Origin: Hydrogenimonas sp.
Lineage (GTDB): Bacteria; Campylobacterota; Campylobacteria; Campylobacterales; Hydrogenimonadaceae
Length of the DNA: 7,306 nt
Assembly (NCBI GenBank): GCA_021647345.1
Contig: JAKIUX010000037.1
Location: forward strand, 1 to 7,306
Direction of reading: 5' to 3'
Under the pieces are notes generated by a model, which was given only the letters and a program-made list of their open reading frames with translations, did no database searches and was not told where the DNA came from. A program made the position numbers and the translations under genes. This document shows positions 1-6,171 of this stretch, in pieces; the stretch's first letter is position 1; every line of letters begins with the position of its first letter.

Positions 1-473
1 AGAGAGGAGATCAAAAGAGCTATGGAACCTATGGGGTTTCTTATCTCGTGTGCCAAGTGTGCCGCCATCTGACCCATAGAGGCTAGCCTCTCTTTTCTCT
101 TCTGCTCGGTTATATCTGTTGCGCTTACGATTCTCTTTTCACCTTTTGCGGAGATCTTTACCAGATATGAGCGATCTTTGAAGTTTGCTTCGGTCTCTTT
201 GGTGCGAAGATCTATCAACTCTAAAAGACCGTCGAGTTTCTGCGCTTCACTGTTGTGCAGAAAAATCGATCCATCCTCGTTGAGTACCCACAAAGCGTTA
301 GGAAGCACCTCTATAATCTGTTTAATTAGGCTCTGAAGCTGGTTGTAGGAGTTTGTAAGGGCCACATACTCCTTTTCTACACTGTAGGTCTGCTCTATGA
401 GACTCTGGAGCTGAGCAAGCAGTGTCTCTTTTTCGCTCTCTTTCATGGAGGAGGGGAGTTGGAATTCGTTCAT
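1..473 (-). CDS. flgS: FlgS-like cytoplasmic PAS sensor histidine kinase (5' part only)
   Basis: The first 157 codons are visible; the rest of the gene lies beyond the left edge. Residues about 10-50 are polar and probably form a coiled coil. Residues about 48-122 look like a PAS domain, containing LWVLNEDGSIFLHN and ending in the typical DITEQK linker. The dimerisation/phosphoacceptor segment follows with MGQMAAHLAHEIRNPIGS; His142 in HEIRNP is the expected autophosphorylation site. There is no signal peptide or membrane segment, so it should be cytoplasmic. In Campylobacterota a kinase of this type, FlgS, phosphorylates the NtrC-like regulator FlgR to switch on sigma-54 flagellar genes. The FlgS assignment rests on the HEIRNPIGS context, the soluble PAS layout and the apparent taxon; another soluble NtrB/AtoS-type kinase is possible. 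The ATG overlaps the stop of the upstream gene (ATGA) and has no clear Shine-Dalgarno sequence, so translation is probably coupled. The catalytic ATPase domain is not in the window. Confidence 0.82.
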   Translation of the reverse strand, partial: MNEFQLPSSMKESEKETLLAQLQSLIEQTYSVEKEYVALTNSYNQLQSLIKQIIEVLPNALWVLNEDGSIFLHNSEAQKLDGLLELIDLRTKETEANFKDRSYLVKISAKGEKRIVSATDITEQKRKERLASMGQMAAHLAHEIRNPIGSIALLISS

Positions 474-1360
474 GCCAGCAGCTTTTCGAAATCGTTAAGA
501 TCGAAACAGAGAATTTTAGGATCGTTGGAGCTCTTCAACTCTTTGCTGAAACCGCTTTTTGAAAAGAGTGCAAGAATATCGGGTTTCAGACCTGAGCGTT
601 CACATTTGGATTTCAGTTTGCTGACCTGGCTTTTGCATATTTTGTGCCCTTTCCATTTGCATTCGCCTACAATCATCAGGTTCCTTTCTGTTTTTGCCAT
701 AAGGTCGAACTCGTTGTGTCTGTCCCAGTAGTTCCCCTTTTCAGATACTGGGTCCAGCCTTTCGAAAGTACGCTTTATGAGTGCGTTTGATAGATCTTCG
801 AAGGTGTAGCTTACGAAACGGTCGAAAGATGAGTCGAAACGGTCGAAAAAAGCGTTGAAATCACCCCTTTCTATCTCTTCGGCGTGAGGTTCGATAAATG
901 TATACCAGAAGCGATGAAAGGGGTGGACGAACTTTATCTTCGACTGTACAGTATAGCCTCGCTCATCTCTCTTTCTTCTCTCTCCTGACATAAGAGCAGG
1001 CAGAGTCTCTCTTGAGTGCTCTTTGTAGAGTACTCCTATGCGGCTGAGCTCTTCGTATGAGGCGTGCCCTTCACCCCTTGCGAGAGATGCTCTTCTAAAA
1101 ACGTTTATCATCTTTCCGTCAGAAACAGCTACCGCTTTGAGCATTCTAAGATTTCTCTTGTTATACAGGGGCGGAGGAAGAATCTTCTCTCTAAAGAAGC
1201 TGTATCGTTTGAGTATGTTGGTTTCTATCGACTCAGAAAGCGAGTCGCTGAAGCTTAAAGAGATATATTTTTCAAGCCCTCCGAAGACGGCATAGTGTTC
1301 TATAAGCTGCTCGATTTCCAGATGGGGAAAGTGTGAATGAAAAAAGCGAAACTTTTCTAT
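470..1360 (-). CDS. DUF234-like protein with PD-(D/E)XK-type C-terminal domain, probable ATA start
   Basis: With the ATA start at 1360-1358 the protein is 296 residues. The N-terminal third (residues 1-72, including HYAVFGGLEKYI) resembles the region after the ATPase in DUF234-type proteins. No ATPase motifs are present, so this looks like a stand-alone C-terminal module. The C-terminal part has a YWDRHNEFDL motif (E217, D219) followed by GECKW (E233, K235). That is the D/E...ExK arrangement of restriction-endonuclease-like folds, and SKSGFSKEL after it is also typical. Biochemical function is unknown; nuclease activity is inferred from the motif only. The first in-frame ATG is at 1144-1142, but it would remove 72 conserved-looking residues and has only a weak ribosome binding site. 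The open frame upstream extends to a TAA at 1405-1403 without ATG, GTG or TTG. AGGAGG lies 7 nt before the ATA. The gene overlaps flgS by 4 nt and is probably its operon partner. Confidence 0.7.
   Translation of the reverse strand: MEKFRFFHSHFPHLEIEQLIEHYAVFGGLEKYISLSFSDSLSESIETNILKRYSFFREKILPPPLYNKRNLRMLKAVAVSDGKMINVFRRASLARGEGHASYEELSRIGVLYKEHSRETLPALMSGERRKRDERGYTVQSKIKFVHPFHRFWYTFIEPHAEEIERGDFNAFFDRFDSSFDRFVSYTFEDLSNALIKRTFERLDPVSEKGNYWDRHNEFDLMAKTERNLMIVGECKWKGHKICKSQVSKLKSKCERSGLKPDILALFSKSGFSKELKSSNDPKILCFDLNDFEKLLA
814..855 (-). repeat. Two tandem 21-bp units within the DUF234-like gene
   Basis: Two adjacent 21-bp units (814-834 and 835-855) agree at 18 of 21 positions, with the first 14 bases (cgaaacggtcgaaa on the plus strand) identical. 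On the coding strand they encode the heptads FDRFDSS and FDRFVSY, residues 172-185. The reading frame is kept. This may be an old in-frame duplication or simply a helical repeat under selection. Confidence 0.6.
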
Positions 1361-1367
1361 ATCGCTG

Positions 1368-1373
1368 CCTCCT
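1368..1373 (-). promoter_or_regulatory. Shine-Dalgarno AGGAGG that supports the ATA start
   Basis: The minus strand reads AAAAGGAGG, then 7 nt, then ATA GAA AAG. The spacing is near optimal. No ATG, GTG or TTG in any frame sits at a usable distance from this site, so it points to the ATA codon at 1360-1358 as the start of the DUF234-like gene. Confidence 0.65.
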
Positions 1374-1400
1374 TTTGGCCTCTTTTCGCTACTGCATCGC

Positions 1401-1409
1401 TGTTACAAT
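1401..1409 (+). promoter_or_regulatory. Extended -10 (TGTTACAAT), distal promoter for the CYTH-CHAD operon
   Basis: The site matches TGnTAnAAT, the extended -10 form common in Campylobacterota, and no -35 box is visible. Transcription would start near 1416, giving a leader of about 24 nt that contains no Shine-Dalgarno sequence. It touches the leftward -10 at 1410-1415, so the two promoters should not be occupied at once. It is one copy of the 24-bp-period repeat. Confidence 0.45.
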
Positions 1410-1418
1410 ATTATATCA
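1410..1418 (-). promoter_or_regulatory. Extended -10 (TGATATAAT) for the DUF234-like/flgS operon
   Basis: On the minus strand TGA TATAAT is a full-consensus -10 with the TG extension. The expected transcription start is near 1403, giving a 5' leader of about 43 nt that includes the AGGAGG at 1373-1368. There is no good -35 match. Transcription from here would cover the DUF234-like gene and flgS. Confidence 0.6.
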
Positions 1419-1424
1419 CATACA

Positions 1425-1433
1425 TGTTAGAAT
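1425..1433 (+). promoter_or_regulatory. Extended -10 (TGTTAGAAT), proximal promoter; leaderless start possible
   Basis: TGTTAGAAT ends 6 nt before the CYTH-CHAD start codon at 1440, so a normal start distance would place the first transcribed base on or next to the A of ATG. That would give a leaderless mRNA, which fits the absence of any Shine-Dalgarno sequence ahead of this gene. No -35 box is seen. Confidence 0.45.
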
Positions 1434-1439
1434 ATTTTT

Positions 1440-2924
1440 ATGAAACATTTTGAAATTGAGAGACGATTTTTACTTTACCCCTGCTCCGTGAAACGTTTTT
1501 TGAAGAGTTGCGGCATCGAGTTCGACTCTGTCGATATCGAACAGTTCTACCTTAAAGCACAAGAGGAGGAGGTTCTGCGCTACAGGAGGCGAGGCGATAG
1601 ATACTTTATAACTCTAAAAAGCGGCAGCGGCTTGGTGCGAAGCGAGTCGGAAAAGGAGGTAAGTAAAAAAGAGTATGAAGCTGCTTTGAAACGAAATAGA
1701 GGAGGAGTTGTAAGAAAGAGGCGATACCTCTTTTATAGCGGCGGGCTTCTTTTTGAGCTCGACTCATTCAAAAAGCCTCTAAAAGGGCTCAATATCCTCG
1801 AAGTGGAGTTTAAAAGCGAAAAGGAGGCCAAAGAGTTTGAACTGCCGAAAATTTTCAAGAGGATTTTGGTAGATGAGGTTACGGGGAATCCAACTTTTTC
1901 CAACGGCTATATCTCCAAAAAGATGAAGATACCTGCCTTGAAAACTCCTCTTAGCGAACTCTTAAAAGATCTTGCAGAGCGAAAAGATTTTTCAAAGGCG
2001 TCGGTAGATCTGAGTTTCAAACCCTTCGAGAGCTCTTTGCACGCATCTCAGAGCATCATATGCTCTTTGCTTGAAACGGTAAGATACAATAAAGATGAGA
2101 TTGTTTCGCACACCCAAGACCAAGAGAGGCTTCACCAGCTTCGCGTCGCTTTGAGAAAGATAAGAGCTCTCTTTTCGGTTTGCAAAGAGCTTTTCGAACC
2201 TACTTGGCTTAACTACCACAGGCAAAGGGTCAAAGAGTTGATGCGAAAGAGCGGGAGTTTGAGAGATATAGATGTCTATCTATCCCAAATAGATGAGTAT
2301 AAAGAGTTGTTGCCGAAAAAGAGGCACGAGGCTTTAAAAAGTTTAGAGAGCTATCTTCTGTCTCGTCAGAAGATTGAGCGAAAGAGGTTAGAGGAGTTTC
2401 TTTTAAGCGAAGAGTTCCAAAAGGAGATGCAGAAGCTTGAGCACTTCGCGAAGAGAGAGAATCCCGAAGGAGCGGGAGAGAAGGGGGAAGATCCGGTTAT
2501 AATACCTCTTAAAAGAGCTATGATGAAATATTACAGGAAGATTGTCGGCAACGGTGCGAAGATAGATGCCTCTTCCCCTGCTCACGACTACCATATGCTT
2601 CGTATAGAGGTTAAGAAGCTTAGATATCTGATGGAGTTTTTCCATCCTGTTTTCGATCGGGAAGCATACGTTCAGATGCTTGGCAGGCTAAAATCGATTC
2701 AATCTATTTTAGGAGCGCACCAGGACCTGGATGTGCAAAGAGAGCATCTAAGAGAGTTTTTCAGCCTCAAAGAGCTGCATGACGAGAACACCATTGAGGC
2801 GCTAAAGATTTTAAGAGAGGAGTTAAAGAGGCTTCAAGAGCTTAAGCGCAGTGAGTTCAGAAAAGAGTTCAAAGAGTTTTTGAAAACAAAAAAGCTCTTT
2901 AAAAGGGTTATCTGCAAATTTTGA
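1440..2924 (+). CDS. CYTH-CHAD domain protein (triphosphate tunnel plus polyphosphate-associated domain)
   Basis: The protein has 494 residues. Residues 1-160 form a CYTH domain: EIERRF at 5-10 is the ExExK/R signature, RYRRR at 47-51 and TLKSG at 58-62 supply basic tunnel residues, and LEVEF at 120-124 holds conserved acidic residues. CYTH enzymes hydrolyse triphosphates such as inorganic triphosphate in a metal-dependent way. Residues about 195-490 are an all-helical CHAD domain with its characteristic histidines and basic helices: HQLRVALRKIR at 232-242, YHMLRIEVKKLRY at 384-396 and GAHQDLD at 425-431. CHAD domains bind polyphosphate and localise to its granules. No signal peptide or membrane segment is seen. 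The ATG at 1440 is the only usable start, since TAG lies in frame at 1428 and the next Met is at residue 162. It has no Shine-Dalgarno sequence. The gene ends 10 nt before pta and leads the operon. The substrate is not established by sequence. Confidence 0.92.
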   Translation: MKHFEIERRFLLYPCSVKRFLKSCGIEFDSVDIEQFYLKAQEEEVLRYRRRGDRYFITLKSGSGLVRSESEKEVSKKEYEAALKRNRGGVVRKRRYLFYSGGLLFELDSFKKPLKGLNILEVEFKSEKEAKEFELPKIFKRILVDEVTGNPTFSNGYISKKMKIPALKTPLSELLKDLAERKDFSKASVDLSFKPFESSLHASQSIICSLLETVRYNKDEIVSHTQDQERLHQLRVALRKIRALFSVCKELFEPTWLNYHRQRVKELMRKSGSLRDIDVYLSQIDEYKELLPKKRHEALKSLESYLLSRQKIERKRLEEFLLSEEFQKEMQKLEHFAKRENPEGAGEKGEDPVIIPLKRAMMKYYRKIVGNGAKIDASSPAHDYHMLRIEVKKLRYLMEFFHPVFDREAYVQMLGRLKSIQSILGAHQDLDVQREHLREFFSLKELHDENTIEALKILREELKRLQELKRSEFRKEFKEFLKTKKLFKRVICKF

Positions 2925-2934
2925 AAGAGAGTCG

Positions 2935-5028
2935 ATGAAAAGAGATGAAAAAAATAGATCACTATTCATACTCTCCAAAGAGAGACATTCGGGGACACTT
3001 TTTGTCGCCTTGGGGCTGATGGAGATATTGAAGAGGAGCTACAAAAGGGTTGCGTTTTTCAAGCCTATAGTGAAAAACTGTTTGGTAGATGAGGATATCG
3101 AGACGATCATTTCACTTTTTGATCTTTCGCAAAAAGAGTCAGAGGCGTGCGGTGTGACGCTTAAAGAGGCTCAGGCCTTTTTGCTGAAAAATGAGGAGGA
3201 GAGGCTCTATGAAGTGATCATAGATAGATACGAGTCTCTTAAAGAGGAGTACGACTTTGTTCTCTGTGCAGGTTTTGAAGGGGAGACTCTGCAAGAGGCG
3301 GTAGATTTTGATCTGAATCTAAAAATCGCGAAGAATCTCTCTTCGCCTGTTGCCGGGGTTGTGAGTGCTTTTGGCAGAAGCTTGAAAGATGCGCAGGAGG
3401 AGACGATTTTATGGCGAAACATGATGAGAGAGGAGGGTGTGGAGCCTCTCGCTTTTTTTATAAACAGAGTCGAAGAGAGCCTCTCGTGCAGCATCTTTAG
3501 AATTGGTGAGGAAGAGAGCGTTCCATGCTTTCCTATCCCCTATGAGCCGGAGCTGGACCGACCCACCGTACTCGACCTTTTAAAGAGCGGCCGATTCGAA
3601 ATTCTCATGACAAAGAGTGAAAAAGAGCTCCAAAGGAGCATAAAGGGAGTTTTGATAGCTGCAATGCGCCCGGAAAACTTTTTGAAACGGCTAAAAGAGG
3701 GCGATCTTATAGTGGTACCGGCGGATAGAGACGATATTCTGCTCGCAATCTACTCTGCCAACCACTCTCCGGCATTTGCCGCCGCATCCGCCGTAGTAGT
3801 TACAGGAGATTTGAAAATCTCTCCAGAGATCGAGAGGCTGCTAACTTCCGACGCCAACTTCAGAATAGCTCTTTTGCATAGCTCTGAAGATACGATGGAG
3901 AGCGCTATGGCAATAGATAAAGTAGAAGCGGGACTTTCGCCGGAACATCATAGAAAGGTTGACCTTGCCTTGGGACATTTCGCCAATTATGTTGACTCTT
4001 CGCTTATAGAAGAGTCTTTACAAAAGAGTGATATAAAGATAGTGACCCCTGCTATGTTTTTGCACAGAATTTATGCTGCGGCAGCCTCAGACAAGAGACG
4101 GATAGTCCTGCCGGAGAGTAATGATGAGAGGATTCTGCAGGCTGCCGAGACCGTTTTGCGCAGAGGCATTGCGGAGATAACTCTTCTTGGAAAAAGAGAA
4201 GAGATACTAAATCGTGCCGGAATTTTGGGAGTCGATCTCGCGAAAGCCGATTTTGTAGACCCTAAAACGAGCGGCTATATGGATCGTTTTATAGAGAGAC
4301 TATACCGTCTGCGCCGCAAAAAGGGTATCACTCTCGAAGATGCCGCTTCAATGATGGAGAATTTTACATATTTTGCGACGATGATGGTCTACGAGGGAAT
4401 CGCGGACGGTATGGTAAGCGGAGCTACACATACTACACGCGAAACGGTTCTCCCGGCACTTCAGATAATAAAGACAAAACCTGGAATAGATATAGTCTCG
4501 AGCATATTTTTCATCTGTCTTGAGACCAGAGTGCTCGTCTACGGCGATTGTGCGATAGTTCCAGACCCGACTCCGAAGGAGCTTGCGCAGATAGCTATAT
4601 CTTCGGCCGATACTGCTAAAGCTTTCGATATCGACCCGGTTGTTGCTCTGCTCTCATACTCTACTGGAGAGAGCGGTGTTGGCAAGGATGTAGAGAAGGT
4701 GAGGGAGGCGGCGCAGATAGCCAAAGAGATGAGACCCGACCTTCTTCTTGAAGGGCCTATGCAGTACGATGCGGCTATAGACCCGGAAGTTGCGGCGAGA
4801 AAGATGCCTCACAGCAGAGTGGCGGGGAGGGCTACAGTCTTTATATTTCCAGATCTAAACACCGGAAACAACACATACAAAGCTGTGCAGCGCTCGACCG
4901 GTGCTGTAGCTATAGGGCCTATATTGCAGGGGCTCAAAAAACCTGTAAACGACTTGAGCCGGGGGTGCAGTGTCGACGATATAGTTAGCACCGTGGCGAT
5001 AACGGCGATAGAGGCGGCACGATTATGA
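2935..5028 (+). CDS. pta: Phosphate acetyltransferase, long three-domain form
   Basis: Pta interconverts acetyl-CoA plus phosphate with acetyl phosphate plus CoA, in the cytoplasm. At 697 residues it matches the long form (E. coli Pta is about 714). Residues 1-215 are the BioD-like N-terminal domain (VAFFKPIV at 39-46), but the glycine-rich P-loop is replaced by SKERHSGT. Residues about 220-345 are the DRTGG-type middle domain (GDLIVVPADRDD). Residues about 375-697 are the PTA/PTB catalytic domain, from RRIVLPESNDERI through MVSGATHTTRETV, SYSTGESGVGKDVEKVR and FPDLNTGNNTYK to VNDLSRGCS. Ser675, Arg676 and Asp682 correspond in spacing and context to the catalytic Ser309, Arg310 and Asp316 of the Methanosarcina enzyme. 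The start has a weak GAGAG 3 nt upstream, and translation may be coupled to the CYTH-CHAD stop 10 nt away. The stop overlaps ackA by 4 nt (ATGA). Confidence 0.96.
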   Translation: MKRDEKNRSLFILSKERHSGTLFVALGLMEILKRSYKRVAFFKPIVKNCLVDEDIETIISLFDLSQKESEACGVTLKEAQAFLLKNEEERLYEVIIDRYESLKEEYDFVLCAGFEGETLQEAVDFDLNLKIAKNLSSPVAGVVSAFGRSLKDAQEETILWRNMMREEGVEPLAFFINRVEESLSCSIFRIGEEESVPCFPIPYEPELDRPTVLDLLKSGRFEILMTKSEKELQRSIKGVLIAAMRPENFLKRLKEGDLIVVPADRDDILLAIYSANHSPAFAAASAVVVTGDLKISPEIERLLTSDANFRIALLHSSEDTMESAMAIDKVEAGLSPEHHRKVDLALGHFANYVDSSLIEESLQKSDIKIVTPAMFLHRIYAAAASDKRRIVLPESNDERILQAAETVLRRGIAEITLLGKREEILNRAGILGVDLAKADFVDPKTSGYMDRFIERLYRLRRKKGITLEDAASMMENFTYFATMMVYEGIADGMVSGATHTTRETVLPALQIIKTKPGIDIVSSIFFICLETRVLVYGDCAIVPDPTPKELAQIAISSADTAKAFDIDPVVALLSYSTGESGVGKDVEKVREAAQIAKEMRPDLLLEGPMQYDAAIDPEVAARKMPHSRVAGRATVFIFPDLNTGNNTYKAVQRSTGAVAIGPILQGLKKPVNDLSRGCSVDDIVSTVAITAIEAARL

Positions 5029-6146
5029 AAATCTTGGTGCTCAATGCCGGCAGCTCCTCTTTGAAATATAGACTTTTCTCAAATAGAGAGGAGGCGGCAG
5101 GTGGAGTTGTGGAACGTATAGGGGAGCCTGAAGGTGTGAAAGATCATATGGAGGCTCTGAAGATCGCTGAAAGAGAGATACTCTCTTCAGGTATCGTAAA
5201 AAGATTCGGCGATCTCGACGGCGTTGGACACCGTGTGGTGCATGGAGGAGAGCGATTTAGCCGAGCCGCTCTTATTGATAGCAGCGTGCTTGAGGCTCTT
5301 AAAGAGCTGGTTTCTCTGGCGCCGCTGCACAATCGGGCGAATATAGAGGGGATAGAGACGATGAAAAAGCTCGCTCCCGGGGTCGCTCAAGTGGCGGTTT
5401 TTGATACGGCTTTTCATCAGAGCTTGAGTGAAGAGGCCTTCTTGTATGCTGTTCCTATAGAGATTTACAGAGAGTTCGGAGTAAGAAGATACGGTTTTCA
5501 CGGCACATCTCACCTATATGTTGCAAAGGAGGCCGCAAAGCTGCTTGGAGCCCCTTTGAAAGAGCTGAATATCATAACGCTTCATCTTGGAAACGGTGCG
5601 AGCGCATGTGCGATAGAGGGAGGCAGAAGTGTAGATACATCTATGGGTTTTACACCTCTTGAGGGGCTTGTTATGGGGACAAGATGCGGCGATCTAGACC
5701 CTCATATACCTCTTTTTCTGCAAGAGAAGGGGCTCGATGCCGCCAAGATTCTCAACAGCGAGAGCGGTTTGAAGGGCCTTTGCGGCAGAAACGATATGAG
5801 AGAGGTTGAGAGAATGGCTCAAGAAGGGGATGAAAAGGCGATTTTGGCTCTAAAGATTTTCGTAAGGAGAGTTAAGAAGTATATTGGCGCCTATAACGCT
5901 ATTCTCGGCAGAGTCGACGCTCTTGTATTCACCGCAGGTATCGGAGAGAATAGCCCACTTGTCAGAAGTCTCTGCTGTGAAGGGTTGGAGGGGCTTGGTT
6001 TTGTGCTTGATGAGGAGAGGAACCGAAATTTAAGAAGTGTGGTATCAAGCCACGAGAGCAGTGTGAAGATACTCGTTATTCAAACCGACGAAGAGTTGGA
6101 TATCGCACTGCAGACAGAAGCGCTTTTAAGGGAGGATCGGTTATAA
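5025..6146 (+). CDS. ackA: Acetate kinase
   Basis: AckA converts acetyl phosphate plus ADP to acetate plus ATP, and the reverse, acting with Pta. At 373 residues it is somewhat shorter than the usual 400 or so, mainly through a shorter segment at residues 18-60, but all core motifs are intact. They are LVLNAGSSSLKY (Asn7), GHRVVHGG (Arg70), FDTAFHQ (Asp127), YGFHGTSH (His159), HLGNGAS, MGTRCGDLDP (Arg220), FTAGIGENS and TDEELDIA. Asn7, Arg70, Asp127, His159, Arg220 and the Glu pair 356-357 line up with catalytic or Mg-binding residues known from Methanosarcina acetate kinase. The ATG overlaps the pta TGA, and GAGG lies 10 nt upstream inside pta, so coupled translation is likely. The enzyme could run toward acetate, making ATP, or toward acetate assimilation; the sequence does not decide this. 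Confidence 0.96.
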   Translation: MKILVLNAGSSSLKYRLFSNREEAAGGVVERIGEPEGVKDHMEALKIAEREILSSGIVKRFGDLDGVGHRVVHGGERFSRAALIDSSVLEALKELVSLAPLHNRANIEGIETMKKLAPGVAQVAVFDTAFHQSLSEEAFLYAVPIEIYREFGVRRYGFHGTSHLYVAKEAAKLLGAPLKELNIITLHLGNGASACAIEGGRSVDTSMGFTPLEGLVMGTRCGDLDPHIPLFLQEKGLDAAKILNSESGLKGLCGRNDMREVERMAQEGDEKAILALKIFVRRVKKYIGAYNAILGRVDALVFTAGIGENSPLVRSLCCEGLEGLGFVLDEERNRNLRSVVSSHESSVKILVIQTDEELDIALQTEALLREDRL

Positions 6147-6147
6147 T
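6142..6147 (+). promoter_or_regulatory. TATAAT -10 box across the ackA stop codon, candidate gap promoter
   Basis: A consensus TATAAT contains the ackA TAA stop (6144-6146). It predicts a transcription start near 6154 and a leader of about 18 nt with AAGGAGAG at 6161-6168. There is no TG extension and no clear -35. It would let gap be expressed apart from the upstream operon, though read-through is also likely because no terminator precedes gap. Confidence 0.4.
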
Positions 6148-6171
6148 CCGTTCAAAAATCAAGGAGAGTTT

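Larger units (their letters stand above)
1401..1436 (+). repeat. 12-bp direct repeat with 24-bp period in the divergent promoter region
   Basis: TGTTACAATATT at 1401-1412 and TGTTAGAATATT at 1425-1436 match at 11 of 12 positions. Each copy holds an extended -10 and ends in the palindrome AATATT. The 24-bp spacing is a little over two helical turns. They may be tandem promoters, regulator half-sites, or both. Confidence 0.6.

Noticed and set aside
459..731. A 90-codon open frame on the plus strand
   Set aside because: It lies antisense to the well-supported DUF234-like gene, has no ribosome binding site or domain character, and its serine- and leucine-rich content is typical of a shadow frame.
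1038..1295. Overlapping plus-strand open frames of 85 and 64 codons opposite the N-terminal half of the DUF234-like gene
   Set aside because: The minus frame continues through this stretch with family-like sequence, so these are shadows. They would be reconsidered only if the minus gene truly began at 1144.
5187..5513. A 108-codon minus-strand frame inside ackA
   Set aside because: It is antisense to core acetate kinase motifs (HRVVHGG, FDTAFH, FHGTSH) and has no independent support.
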